Assembly (NCBI GenBank): GCA_937969395.1
Contig: CALBVI010000395.1
Coordinates: 1 to 18,722 of the forward strand
Reading direction: 5' to 3'
Source: an uncultured Spongiibacteraceae bacterium
GTDB taxonomy: Bacteria > Pseudomonadota > Gammaproteobacteria > Pseudomonadales > Dasaniaceae
DNA length: 18,722 bases
Below, one piece after another: positions 1-7,610 of the stretch (position 1 is its first letter; each line of letters begins with the position of its first letter). The translations under genes were made by a program, and so were the position numbers. The notes beneath the pieces were generated by a model. It saw nothing but the letters and a program-made list of their open reading frames with translations, was not told the DNA's origin and made no database searches.

Positions 1-57
1 GGTGAAGATCAAAATGCAGATATTGGTAACTGGCAAGACAGTAACAGCGAAGAGTAA
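1..57 (+). CDS. gspG: GspG, T2SS major pseudopilin (C-terminal end only)
   Basis: The window opens inside a reading frame that encodes 18 residues ending IGNWQDSNSEE and then TAA at 55-57. A tail with a GxWxxxS-like pattern directly before gspH is what the end of the major pseudopilin GspG looks like. GspG forms the shaft of the periplasmic pseudopilus that drives substrates through the GspD secretin. Only the tail is present, so the assignment rests mainly on position: gspG precedes gspH in nearly all gsp operons. The last codons contain GAAGAG (49-54), which could serve as a ribosome binding site for a TTG start of gspH at 61. Confidence 0.8.
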   Translation, partial: GEDQNADIGNWQDSNSEE

Positions 58-111
58 CGGTTGAGTTTGAAACGCCTAGATCAAACACGCTCAACTCATG
101 ATGTTCTTGCG

Positions 112-765
112 ATGAACAGAACCATGAAAAAAGCGGTTAAACAGCAGGTAAAAAAATATAACGGCTTTTCTTTGGTTGAGCTTTTAGTTGTTTTGTTAGT
201 TATTGGTTTAGGCGTGAGTTTTGTTAGTGTCAATATTGGTGGCAATAGCGGTTATCAGTTACGCATAGAAGCGAGAAACTTTGCTAACAATACATCGTTG
301 ATGGCTGAAGAAGCAGTGTTGAGCAATCAGCAATGGGGTGTCGATTTTTTTCGTCAATATGACGAAGGCACAGAAGATATTGAGTACTACGGTTATCGCT
401 GGTTAGTTCGCAGCGAAGAAGGACTTTGGCTAGAAGCCAACGCCGACATTAGGCAAACGGAATTTATATTTTCTCCTGGTACGACCATGATTTTGCAGTT
501 AGACGGCCTTGATCAAGAGCAAGTCATTGAGTTGAAGCGCAGAATAGTTGATCCCAATGCCGCTGTGCTTGGCAGTATTAATGAGCGAGGCTTAGGTAAT
601 GATGAGCCAGTGCTGCCGGATATTTGGATGTTGTCTAGCGGAGAGATGTCAGCCTTTCGTTTAGCCTTATACACTCAAGAAAACGAAAATACTGAGATTA
701 TCGTCACCGGTGATGAATTGGGTCGGATCACTACCAGTGGTGAGGAAGACGAAGATGATTATTAG
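112..765 (+). CDS. gspH: GspH, T2SS minor pseudopilin
   Basis: Minor pseudopilin of the pseudopilus tip. A Lys-rich leader ends in G, followed by FSLVELLVVLLVIGLGVSFV: the prepilin-peptidase (GspO) cleavage site, the conserved Glu at mature position 5 and the hydrophobic helix that anchors the protein before assembly. The rest is a soluble domain of about 180 residues with acidic patches and a very acidic end (GEEDEDDY). The start is uncertain. ATG 112 gives an 18-residue leader and ATG 124 a 14-residue one, but neither has a clear Shine-Dalgarno. TTG 61 lies 3 bases after the gspG stop with GAAGAG 6 bases upstream and would give a 35-residue leader. The 3' end overlaps gspI by 11 bases. Confidence 0.9.
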   Translation: MNRTMKKAVKQQVKKYNGFSLVELLVVLLVIGLGVSFVSVNIGGNSGYQLRIEARNFANNTSLMAEEAVLSNQQWGVDFFRQYDEGTEDIEYYGYRWLVRSEEGLWLEANADIRQTEFIFSPGTTMILQLDGLDQEQVIELKRRIVDPNAAVLGSINERGLGNDEPVLPDIWMLSSGEMSAFRLALYTQENENTEIIVTGDELGRITTSGEEDEDDY

Positions 766-1210
766 TCGTTGTAGTCGCAAGTCCGGCCATCGTGTTGATC
801 GCCGTTTTAGTCGATCTAGATACTCAGGGTTTACCTTAATTGAGGTGATGGTTGCATTGCTTATTGTTGCTGTTGCGATTTCAGCACTGCTTAATCAGAT
901 GATAGGTAATATTGATAACACTGCTTACCTGCGCGATAAAACAATTGCACAGTGGGTGGCGCTCAATCAGTTAGAGCTAATTTATTTAGAAAATCAAAAT
1001 ACCAATGAATTAATCGATCGCGAGCGAAGCGGCACTTCAGAAATGGCGGGGCGCGAATGGCATTGGTTGGCAAAGCCTAAAAAAACAGTGGCTGACGGTT
1101 TTATTCAAATTGATATTAGCGTGCGCGAAGATGAAAATGACGAGTCAGCCATACTCACAGTGACCGGTGTGCTTGATAGCTATCACTGTCCCAGCCAAGG
1201 TTGCGAATAA
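755..1210 (+). CDS. gspI: GspI, T2SS minor pseudopilin
   Basis: Minor pseudopilin that nucleates the tip complex with GspJ and GspK. ATG 755 lies inside the end of gspH and is preceded by GAGGAAG at 742-748, so I prefer it over the longer frame. The leader is 25 residues, rich in Arg and Ser, and ends in G. It is followed by FTLIEVMVALLIVAVAISALL with Glu at mature position 5. The motif ALNQLELIYLEN is typical of the GspI helix after the membrane segment. At 151 residues the protein is somewhat longer than the usual ~125. It ends with two Cys (HCPSQGCE) that could form a disulfide in the periplasm. gspJ follows after 2 bases. Confidence 0.92.
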   Translation: MIISRCSRKSGHRVDRRFSRSRYSGFTLIEVMVALLIVAVAISALLNQMIGNIDNTAYLRDKTIAQWVALNQLELIYLENQNTNELIDRERSGTSEMAGREWHWLAKPKKTVADGFIQIDISVREDENDESAILTVTGVLDSYHCPSQGCE

Positions 1211-1212
1211 TC

Positions 1213-1857
1213 ATGGCTTACTTGTTTAAACAAAATTTATCTTGCCGCCAACCAAAAGGCTTTACGCTGATTGAAGTGTTGTTGGCGATGGCGATTACGG
1301 CATTTATTGCCTTAATGGCGAATAGTGGTTTAGGCACGGCGATTACCGCAGCAGAACAACATGAAGTTCAGGCTGACATGATCGCTGAAATTCAGTTACC
1401 GCTAACGGTGTTAGAAAGAGATATTCGTCATGCGGTATTACGCCCGGTTACTGATGAATACGGCGAGCAAGTAGCTGCATTACGAGGCGGCAGTTTTAAT
1501 GATGTGGTGCTGATGTTAACGCGGCGTGGCTGGGATAATCCGCGGGGTTTAGCCCGGGGTGATTTGCAGCGTGTTCACTATATTATGGAAGACGAAGAGC
1601 TCTGGCGAGAAAGCTGGTCAGTATTAGATCGTATAAACGAAGAAGATAGTCAGCAGCGAACGCTATTATTAGACGGTGTTACCGAGTTTGAAATTACCTT
1701 CTTAGATGGCGGCAGCACTAATGCCAGTCGAAGTGATATTGGTGGTGAGTGGGTTGATGATTGGGAAAAAGCGAACCTGCCATTGGCTATCGAATTTTCC
1801 TTTCAGCTCGAAAATTTTGGGGAGGTGAGGCGTGTCTTTAGTATCCCCATCCCATAA
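1213..1857 (+). CDS. gspJ: GspJ, T2SS minor pseudopilin
   Basis: Minor pseudopilin, 214 residues. The 16-residue leader MAYLFKQNLSCRQPKG is cut before FTLIEVLLAMAITAFIALMA, with Glu at mature position 5. The family hallmark follows: a stretch with VLERDIRHAVLRPV, then a domain with LTRRGWDNPRGLARGDLQRVHYIMEDE, close to the GspJ core pattern (R.GW.NP.....S.LQRV.Y..). ATG 1213 is preferred over the TTG at 1201, which is still inside gspI. Known structures show GspJ packing with GspI and GspK into a heterotrimeric cap. Its last 26 bases overlap gspK in another frame, so the two are probably translationally coupled. Confidence 0.94.
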   Translation: MAYLFKQNLSCRQPKGFTLIEVLLAMAITAFIALMANSGLGTAITAAEQHEVQADMIAEIQLPLTVLERDIRHAVLRPVTDEYGEQVAALRGGSFNDVVLMLTRRGWDNPRGLARGDLQRVHYIMEDEELWRESWSVLDRINEEDSQQRTLLLDGVTEFEITFLDGGSTNASRSDIGGEWVDDWEKANLPLAIEFSFQLENFGEVRRVFSIPIP

Positions 1858-2980
1858 TGATTCTTGCCGTCGACGTCAGCTGGATTGTCGTCAGGCTAAC
1901 CATCAGAATAAGCAACAAAAAAGACAGCAAAATAACCGCCAAAATAAACAACAGGGTGCGGCGCTAATTTTAGCATTGATGATTGTTGTCATGGTCACAA
2001 TGCTTGCGACGACATTGGGCAGTGATTTTTTAGTGACTTTTCGACGCGTTGAAAATCAGCTGTTAAGTCAACAGGCACTAGCGTTTTTGCGCGGCACAGA
2101 AGGTATTGCTCGCAGTGCATTACAGGCTGATTTAGAAAGCAACCCTGATAAAGATCATATTAGTGAAGGCTGGCTTAATATGACGCAAGAGTTTCCACTC
2201 GAACAGGGCATCATCAGTGGCACCATTTGCGATTTGCAGTCTCGCTTAAATATAAATACCTTGGCAGGTGTTGCCACGGCGCCAAAACTTTTTACCCCTG
2301 ATCAAGAAATGTTTGTGCGTTTATTGCAGGCAGTTCAGTTGCCGAATGAGGAGTTTTTGGATCAGCAGCAGGCTGAAGAAATTACCACAGCCGTTGCAGA
2401 TTGGCTTGATGCGGATGATCTTGTTCGCAGCAATGGTGGTGCTGAAGATGGCCACTATGCCGATTTAGAGTTACCGTATCGCCCAGCGAATGTACCGATG
2501 ATGAACATTAGTGAATTGCGATGGGTGAAAGGTATTGATGATGTTATTTTTCGGGCATTAGAGCCCTATATTACCGCGCTGCCGGCTAATGTTAGCTTGA
2601 ATGTAAATACGGCGAGTAGTGTGGTGTTACAAACGATCAATGAGTTAACTGATTTGCAGCCGTTTAATGCCAGTGATACTGAAAACATAATCAGTGATCG
2701 TGATGGCGATCTTGCCTCAGGTGATTTAACCTTAATCAACACCGGCTTTGATTCGGTTGATGATTTTATAGCGGCGCATACCACCGCAGATGCAACAACG
2801 GTAAATAGTGGCCGCCTTGGTGTCAAAAGCGATTATTTCTTAGTTGATAGCAGTACGATATTTATTGATAGAAAATACCGTATTTTTACCGTGCTACATC
2901 GCGAGCCGACTAATGGTAAAATCAGCGTTATTGCGCGGGCAAAAAGTGGTTTAGGTCAGTGTTATGCACTGGACATTTAA
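1832..2980 (+). CDS. gspK: GspK, T2SS minor pseudopilin with long basic leader
   Basis: Largest minor pseudopilin and pseudopilus cap. The GTG start at 1832 has a very strong ribosome binding site (GGAGGTGAGG, 1821-1830) inside gspJ, and no other usable start precedes the membrane segment. The first 41 residues are basic and rich in Gln and Asn (11-41). Then come G and AALILALMIVVMVTMLATTL, the pseudopilin helix. As usual for GspK, position 5 is not Glu. The family sequence ICDLQSRLNINTLAG follows, and later a helix-hairpin-helix-like insert with WLDADD and the acidic EDGHYADL, where GspK structures bind calcium. 382 residues; family members are usually nearer 320, and part of the excess is the leader. 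Followed by a 61-base spacer before gspL. Confidence 0.94.
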   Translation: MSLVSPSHNDSCRRRQLDCRQANHQNKQQKRQQNNRQNKQQGAALILALMIVVMVTMLATTLGSDFLVTFRRVENQLLSQQALAFLRGTEGIARSALQADLESNPDKDHISEGWLNMTQEFPLEQGIISGTICDLQSRLNINTLAGVATAPKLFTPDQEMFVRLLQAVQLPNEEFLDQQQAEEITTAVADWLDADDLVRSNGGAEDGHYADLELPYRPANVPMMNISELRWVKGIDDVIFRALEPYITALPANVSLNVNTASSVVLQTINELTDLQPFNASDTENIISDRDGDLASGDLTLINTGFDSVDDFIAAHTTADATTVNSGRLGVKSDYFLVDSSTIFIDRKYRIFTVLHREPTNGKISVIARAKSGLGQCYALDI

Positions 2981-3041
2981 ATAAGCAGACCCTTTAAATA
3001 AACAGTTAATTAAAGAACTAAATTAAAGCGAGTATCTATTA

Positions 3042-4262
3042 GTGAGTACAACCCTACTAATTAAGCCATGCGGTATCGGCAACTTCGAGTGGATTAGCCT
3101 CGGAGCCAATTCTCTTGAAGAAACCGTTGGTGATATCGAGCGCCTAGCGCAAGCGCGAGATGCTGCTGGCAGTGCTATTTATCTAGTGCCTTCTGAGGCG
3201 ATTACTTTGCGCGATGTTACTTTTGATGACAGCGAACGCAAGCTATTACGTCAGACCTTACCTTATTCGCTAGAAGATGATTTAGTGGATGATGTTGATG
3301 AACTGCATTTTTCTCTGGGCGCTATCGAAGATAATCAAGTATCAGTGGCTTTAATTAAAAGCGATTTATTGCAGCAATGGACAGAAGAATTTAGCCAGCA
3401 AGAAATCGATATCCAGCAATTTATTCCTGAATTACTGATGTTGCCACTGGCTGAGAATAGCTGGAGCTTATTGATTCAGCCACAAACGTGGTTGTTGCGT
3501 TACGGTGATAATAAAGGTTTTACCATTGATGCCAGCAGCGCGGGTTTAGCGCTGCAATTATTGCTCGATGAATCAGAACAATTACCGGAGTCTTTAGCAG
3601 TATTTGGCGCCGGTGATAATCAGGCGGCAATTCTCAATCAATTACCTGATCTACTCAGTGGTATTGTTGAGTGGCGTGACGACAATTATTGGCAGATGGT
3701 CGCTGCTGCCATGACAACGCAAAATGCTGCAAAAAGTAGCAAGTCGCCGTTGATTAATTTATTACAGGGCGATTTTGCACCTAGCTTACCTTGGAACAAA
3801 TGGTGGAAATACTGGCGTGTTGCCGCGATTTTATTACTCGCAGCGACAGTGCTGCAGTTATTCTCAGGTTATATACGGCTTAATGCGCTAGAAGACGTTA
3901 ATACCGACTTGCGGGTAGAGATTGAGCGTAGTTACCGCACAGCAGTGCCTAGAGGCGCTGTACTTGATCCAGAGAAACAATTGCAGCGACAAGTGAATGC
4001 GCTTAAAGGACAGTCCGGTGCTGGCTTTGTCGGGCTATTACAAAATATCGCTAGTGTGGTAGTGGCAACTGAGGGTTTAAACGTGCAGTCGCTTAACTAC
4101 ACCGAGAAACAGTCAGAAGTAAGACTAACGGTACTGGCCAATAATTTTAACGATGTTGAAACCATGCGCGCTAATTTAGAGAAGCAAGGTTTAGAGGCGG
4201 AGCTGACTGGCAGTAGCGCTGAAGGCGAAAAAACACGCGCTCGTTTACGCATCAGAAGCTAA
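3042..4262 (+). CDS. gspL: GspL, T2SS inner-membrane platform protein
   Basis: Bitopic assembly-platform protein that links the cytoplasmic ATPase GspE to GspM. The GTG start at 3042 has AGCGAG about 9 bases upstream. The N-terminal part (about 1-245) is the cytoplasmic actin-like domain with the family pattern YLVPSEAITLRDVTFDDSER followed by LRQTLPYSLEDDL. One membrane segment follows a Trp/Lys-rich stretch near residues 254-280 (VAAILLLAATVLQLFSGY). The remaining ~125 residues are periplasmic: a coiled-coil-like stretch and a ferredoxin-like fold (GLNVQSLNYTEKQSEVRLTV). Length 406 is normal for GspL. Gene order between gspK and gspM supports the call. Confidence 0.93.
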   Translation: MSTTLLIKPCGIGNFEWISLGANSLEETVGDIERLAQARDAAGSAIYLVPSEAITLRDVTFDDSERKLLRQTLPYSLEDDLVDDVDELHFSLGAIEDNQVSVALIKSDLLQQWTEEFSQQEIDIQQFIPELLMLPLAENSWSLLIQPQTWLLRYGDNKGFTIDASSAGLALQLLLDESEQLPESLAVFGAGDNQAAILNQLPDLLSGIVEWRDDNYWQMVAAAMTTQNAAKSSKSPLINLLQGDFAPSLPWNKWWKYWRVAAILLLAATVLQLFSGYIRLNALEDVNTDLRVEIERSYRTAVPRGAVLDPEKQLQRQVNALKGQSGAGFVGLLQNIASVVVATEGLNVQSLNYTEKQSEVRLTVLANNFNDVETMRANLEKQGLEAELTGSSAEGEKTRARLRIRS

Positions 4263-4280
4263 GTTAACAGAATATTAAAA

Positions 4281-4325
4281 AGACAGCAGATAAATAGATA
4301 GCAGATAAATAGACAGCTGCTAAAT
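4281..4325 (+). repeat. 15-bp tandem repeat, three copies, in gspL-gspM spacer
   Basis: Three consecutive units: agacagcagataaat (4281-4295), agatagcagataaat (4296-4310) and agacagctgctaaat (4311-4325). A decayed fourth unit starts at 4326 (agataaaattg). The repeat fills most of the 105-base spacer and ends about 40 bases before the gspM start. It has no internal dyad symmetry strong enough to be a terminator. It looks like slippage duplication rather than an operator, but a set of protein binding sites cannot be excluded. Confidence 0.85.
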
Positions 4326-4367
4326 AGATAAAATTGAAAAGATAGACAGCTTATTAAAGGTTTAGAT

Positions 4368-4847
4368 ATGCAACAGTGGTTTAACAATTTAACGCGACAA
4401 GAACAGCTAATGCTGTTGTTAGGTGGTGGTGCCGTCGTGGTTTACATCATTTATGTGATGCTATTGCAGCCTATGTCCGAGAAAGCCGAATCACTAGAGC
4501 TGCAAAATACGGTTGCGGCCGAAACTCTGGCCAGCGTTAAAAACTTAGCCGCAGAATATAATCAATTAAAAAAATCGGGCGCAACTTCTGCCGGTAATCA
4601 AAAGAGTAATCTAACGCGGCTAATTGATACCACCGTGAAAAGTAATAACTTAGTTATGCAGCGTTTTCAGCCTTCGTCCTCAGGCGACATTCAAGTGCGA
4701 TTAGAAAATGCAGTTTTCAATGATGTGGTTGCTTGGTTAGGTGAGTTGGAACTTGATCACCTCGTAGTTATCAAAGATTTATCAATTACCCCAGGACAGG
4801 GCAGTGGCATAGTTAATGTCTCGGTGCGGTTAAATCCAGGGGCTTAA
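4368..4847 (+). CDS. gspM: GspM, T2SS inner-membrane platform protein
   Basis: Partner of GspL in the inner-membrane platform; it contacts the pseudopilin assembly machinery. 159 residues, normal for GspM. It begins MQQWFNNLTRQEQLMLLLGG, the typical 'W..L..RE+.ll' start, with one membrane helix at about residues 14-34 (LLLGGGAVVVYIIYVMLLQP). A short coiled-coil-like stretch follows (about 38-70), then a periplasmic ferredoxin-like domain whose pattern VFNDVVAWLGELELDHLVVIKDLSI fits the GspM beta-alpha-beta unit. ATG 4368 is preceded by AAAGG at 4356-4360. gspN follows after 41 bases. Confidence 0.93.
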   Translation: MQQWFNNLTRQEQLMLLLGGGAVVVYIIYVMLLQPMSEKAESLELQNTVAAETLASVKNLAAEYNQLKKSGATSAGNQKSNLTRLIDTTVKSNNLVMQRFQPSSSGDIQVRLENAVFNDVVAWLGELELDHLVVIKDLSITPGQGSGIVNVSVRLNPGA

Positions 4848-4888
4848 TTGTCCACTAGAAATAATGTTTAGATTAGTTGTGACCTTAT

Positions 4889-5677
4889 ATGAAAATCCTT
4901 AAATGGCTGTTGATAACACCCATCGTATTGCTACTGGTTTTAGTGATCGCTTTATACAATGTGCCAGCTAAATATATTCCCGATGGTTTGGCATATGCAA
5001 TCGAACAAGGCCTAATCGATAAACAAGCCAAAGATGTCAAATTAGAAAATCTTAGTGGCTCTGTTTGGGATGGTGTCGCACAGCAGGCAACGATTAAAGT
5101 CGATGGCGCCGAATTGGAATTAGGTCGTCTATCTTGGCAGTTTGATTGGGCTTCTCTCTTTAGCCAGCTCCCTGCGATTGATATACAAACCTTAGCCAAT
5201 ACCCATCAATCACAAGCGCGTTTAATGGCGCAGCCAAGCGGCGATATTATTGTGAGTGAGGCGGAAGGCTTTTTCCCGCTCGCTTTGTTAGAGCCTTGGC
5301 TGCCTCAGCTAATCTCAGGCAAACTTTCATTTGTTATTGATCACTGGGCTTTTAATCAGAAAGAATTATTGGCATTAGATGCAGTGTTAAATTTGGAATA
5401 CGCCGATTGGTTGGGTGGTGATAATAATATGGCAATTGGTAGCTATATGGCTCAGCTTTCAATGCAAGAGGAAGACGTCCATATACAAATTAATGACTTT
5501 GGTGCCGCTCTCGGTATTGATGGCCTAATGACTATTACGCCATCGCAACGTTATACCTTCAATGCAGTGCTGCAAGCTCGTGATGGCCTTGCGCCAGAAG
5601 TTGCCACTTCCGTCTCTTGGTTTGGTAAAAAACAAAGCAATGGCGATATTGTGATTAATCGTCGCGGCCGTTTGTAG
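4889..5677 (+). CDS. gspN: GspN, T2SS accessory inner-membrane protein
   Basis: 262 residues. A single N-terminal membrane helix (about 5-24, LKWLLITPIVLLLVLVIALY) is followed by the GspN signature region P.....GLAYAIEQGL, then LENLSGSVWDGVAQQATI and LGRLSWQFDWASLF, all typical of the PF01203 family. The large periplasmic domain is beta-rich and resembles the AsmA-like/beta-sheet fold suggested for GspN. GspN is present in only part of T2SS operons and is dispensable in several species; its role is thought to be in the assembly platform or secretin contact. The stop at 5675-5677 is 2 bases from the next start, so translation of apbE is probably coupled. Confidence 0.9.
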   Translation: MKILKWLLITPIVLLLVLVIALYNVPAKYIPDGLAYAIEQGLIDKQAKDVKLENLSGSVWDGVAQQATIKVDGAELELGRLSWQFDWASLFSQLPAIDIQTLANTHQSQARLMAQPSGDIIVSEAEGFFPLALLEPWLPQLISGKLSFVIDHWAFNQKELLALDAVLNLEYADWLGGDNNMAIGSYMAQLSMQEEDVHIQINDFGAALGIDGLMTITPSQRYTFNAVLQARDGLAPEVATSVSWFGKKQSNGDIVINRRGRL

Positions 5678-5679
5678 TA

Positions 5680-6699
5680 ATGGCCGCTGCGCTGCTTATC
5701 CCGTTTAAACACTGCCGCATCGCTTGCTCTTGGCTTTTTCTTGTTTGCACTGTTCCTTTACTCTTATTTTCTTCTATCGCGAGCGCTGAATGGTTTCGCG
5801 AAGAAGCCGATGTCATGGGCACCCGTATTAGTGTCGAATTGTGGGCTGACAATCAAGCGCAGGCCAATACCGTGATTGCCTTAGCGATGGACGAATTGCG
5901 CTGGGTCGATAACACCATGAGCCCCTATATTGAAACCAGCGAGCTTTATCGCATTAATCAATTAGCCGCCAAACAGCCGGTGGTTATTTCAAAGGATTTA
6001 TTTCAGCTGATTGAAAAGGCGCAATATTTTTCAAAAGAAAGTAACGGCGCCTTTGATATTAGTTTTTCCTCCGTCGGTCATTTTTATGATTACCGTGCCG
6101 GCGTCAAACCGAATCAACAACAACTAGTGCAAAACCTAGCGGCGATTAATTATCAGCTTATTAAGTTAGATGCAGAACACAGCACGATATTTTTTCAGCA
6201 TCCCAATATAAAAATTGACCTAGGCGGCATCGCCAAAGGTTATGCCGTTGATCACGCGATAGCAGTGTTAGAAAAAAATAATATCGTATCCGCCATAGTC
6301 GCCGCCGGTGGTGACAGCCGCATCATCGGTGATCGCTTTGGCGACCCTTGGGTGATCGGTGTTCGCCACCCGCGACAAGAAAACACCTATGCGGTAAGAA
6401 TCCCCCTAGAAAATACCGCCATCTCAACCTCCGGTGACTACGAGCGCTTCTTTATTAAAAACGGCGAGCGGGTACATCATATCCTCAACCCCGTAACAGG
6501 CTTGCCCGCTAACAAAGTCCAAAGCGCCAGTATCTTATCTGCCAAAGCAGTCGATACTGATGCGCTATCAACCACTGTGTTTGTCTTGGGTGTTGAACAG
6601 GGCTTGGCGTTAGTTAATCGAATGCAAGGCGTTGATGCGATTATTATTGATGGTGAGGGTAAGTTACATTATTCGGATGAGTTGTTGTTGGCTGAGTAA
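5680..6699 (+). CDS. apbE: FAD:protein FMN transferase, ApbE family, exported
   Basis: Transfers FMN from FAD by a phosphoester bond to Ser/Thr of target proteins such as NqrB/C, RnfD/G and FMN-binding domains; Mg2+-dependent, acting in the periplasm. An exported protein is predicted: hydrophobic residues 15-33 and a cleavable ASA near 36. Family motifs in order: VMGTRIS (about 45), SELYRIN, ESNGAFDIS, IDLGGIAKGYAVD (about 179-191), AAGGD (Asp at 212), STSGDYERFF, HHILNPVTGLPA (His266-267) and TDALSTTVFVLG (metal-binding Asp near 294). All expected catalytic and metal-site positions appear intact. 339 residues, normal. ATG 5680 follows the gspN stop by 2 bases, so it is expressed with the secretion operon. 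No target gene with an FMN-binding motif is visible in the window. Confidence 0.93.
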   Translation: MAAALLIPFKHCRIACSWLFLVCTVPLLLFSSIASAEWFREEADVMGTRISVELWADNQAQANTVIALAMDELRWVDNTMSPYIETSELYRINQLAAKQPVVISKDLFQLIEKAQYFSKESNGAFDISFSSVGHFYDYRAGVKPNQQQLVQNLAAINYQLIKLDAEHSTIFFQHPNIKIDLGGIAKGYAVDHAIAVLEKNNIVSAIVAAGGDSRIIGDRFGDPWVIGVRHPRQENTYAVRIPLENTAISTSGDYERFFIKNGERVHHILNPVTGLPANKVQSASILSAKAVDTDALSTTVFVLGVEQGLALVNRMQGVDAIIIDGEGKLHYSDELLLAE

Positions 6700-6757
6700 C
6701 TGCACGTAGTTGGTTATGATATATATTTATATACGACAGTGATGCGTATATTTAACT

Positions 6758-6764
6758 GTTAAGC
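6758..6764 (+). other. Putative cassette insertion core site (GTTRRRY)
   Basis: The heptamer GTTAAGC fits the integron core consensus GTTRRRY. Its exact reverse complement, GCTTAAC, is the R'' box of the attC at 7245. In a gene cassette the bases after the cut (TTRRRY) at the 5' end are complementary to the R'' box of the same cassette's attC, so this match marks 6759 as the likely left end of cassette 1. The preceding bases form a small dyad (TTAACTGTTAA, 6752-6762) but not a full attC, and no attI or integrase gene is seen upstream. It may therefore be a secondary insertion site behind the T2SS operon. Confidence 0.55.
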
Positions 6765-6770
6765 GTCATT

Positions 6771-7235
6771 ATGAACCGAACCATTGAGCACATATTTCAA
6801 CTTGGAGAAGATTCCATAGTTGATGAAGAACTTGCTATTCGTATTGCTCAAGAATGGCATGAGTTATATCTACCTGAGAAAAAGAAATGGACGCGAAATA
6901 AACCACCCAAAGGGTTTAGGTGGGAGCATATAACTTGCTCATCTGAAGGTGAAGATGCGCAGAAAGAATATGATTCTCATGTGGCGCGTATTTTTTATAT
7001 CATGCCTGAGGAGTTTGGTGACAAAAACCATACCTTATTCCAAGCAAAGGTTAAGCCTGAGGTAAATGCTTTTGAGGCAAAAATTGATTGTTATGTGTTC
7101 CCTAAAAATTTAGCATGGTCGATGGCATTTACACATGAGAGTGGCTGGCTTGGTCCGTATTTCTCAAAGCACAAAAATTATAGCCAGCTTCAGAAAAGAA
7201 ATATTGAGTCATTTAATGCAAAAAAAACACTATAA
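6771..7235 (+). CDS. DUF4275-like small cytoplasmic protein (cassette 1 gene)
   Basis: 154 residues, no signal peptide or membrane helix. The C-terminal region reads IDCYVFPKNLAWSMAFTHE followed by SGWLGPYFS. This matches, from memory, the pattern 'iD.YV....nW....THE.GW.GPYF' of DUF4275 proteins, whose function is unknown; the family call is tentative. The N-terminal half is helical and charged (LAIRIAQEWHELYLPEKKKW). ATG 6771 lies 12 bases after the inferred cassette border with no obvious Shine-Dalgarno, as is common for cassette genes. The coding sequence looks more A/T-rich than the neighbouring secretion genes, which fits transfer. Its stop is 9 bases before attC1. Confidence 0.75.
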   Translation: MNRTIEHIFQLGEDSIVDEELAIRIAQEWHELYLPEKKKWTRNKPPKGFRWEHITCSSEGEDAQKEYDSHVARIFYIMPEEFGDKNHTLFQAKVKPEVNAFEAKIDCYVFPKNLAWSMAFTHESGWLGPYFSKHKNYSQLQKRNIESFNAKKTL

Positions 7236-7244
7236 GTAAGCTGC

Positions 7245-7305
7245 GCTTAACAAGCAGCTGCTGCGGATCGTCGCTTCGCTCCTCCCGCAAAGCTGGGCGT
7301 TGGGT
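7245..7305 (+). other. attC-like recombination site 1
   Basis: 61 bases. The left R'' box GCTTAAC (7245-7251, RYYYAAC) is followed by AAG and the L'' box CAGCT. At the right end, AGCTG, the spacer GGC and the R' box GTTGGGT (7299-7305, GTTRRRY). L'' and L' pair, the 3-base spacers AAG/GGC sit in register, and one side has extra unpaired bases near TGCTGCGG, as expected for extrahelical bases of a folded bottom strand. The centre (GGATCGTCGCTTCGCTCC) resembles the variable tip of short proteobacterial attC sites. All of these are read from the sequence; recombination activity is inferred. Confidence 0.75.
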
Positions 7306-7310
7306 GTCAT

Positions 7311-7610
7311 ATGAAATATAGACTTATTGCTGCGATTCTATGTACTGGCCTATCTTTTATGGCTATCGGTATGTCTTTAAAAATAGCTTTCCCGCTATTC
7401 ATACCTGCGTGGGTCTTATATGTTGTAATTTCATTCTATTGGGTAAGAGATAATCGTGCACCTAAAGTGCTTGTTGTCATAGGGGGCGTCGTTGGTATTT
7501 TGTCGGTTGTGTTTTCAGCGTTTACGGCAATTTTTTGGGCATTTCCATCAATTGCGTTAATGCTGAATGTAATAAAATGTTCCTTTTGGCCGCAAACACC
7601 TAACAAGTAG
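7311..7610 (+). CDS. Small three-helix membrane protein (cassette 2 gene)
   Basis: 99 residues of mostly hydrophobic sequence with three likely membrane helices: about 4-22 (LIAAILCTGLSFMAIGMSL), 25-45 (AFPLFIPAWVLYVVISFYW) and 52-85 (VLVVIGGVVGILSVVFSAF and the following Phe/Ala-rich stretch). I do not recognise a family. ATG 7311 is 11 bases after the cassette border, with a weak upstream GGGTGTC. The last residues (TPNK) and the TAG stop are encoded within the attC at 7598-7653, a classic feature of cassette genes. Small membrane proteins of unknown role are common cassette cargo. Confidence 0.7.
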   Translation: MKYRLIAAILCTGLSFMAIGMSLKIAFPLFIPAWVLYVVISFYWVRDNRAPKVLVVIGGVVGILSVVFSAFTAIFWAFPSIALMLNVIKCSFWPQTPNK

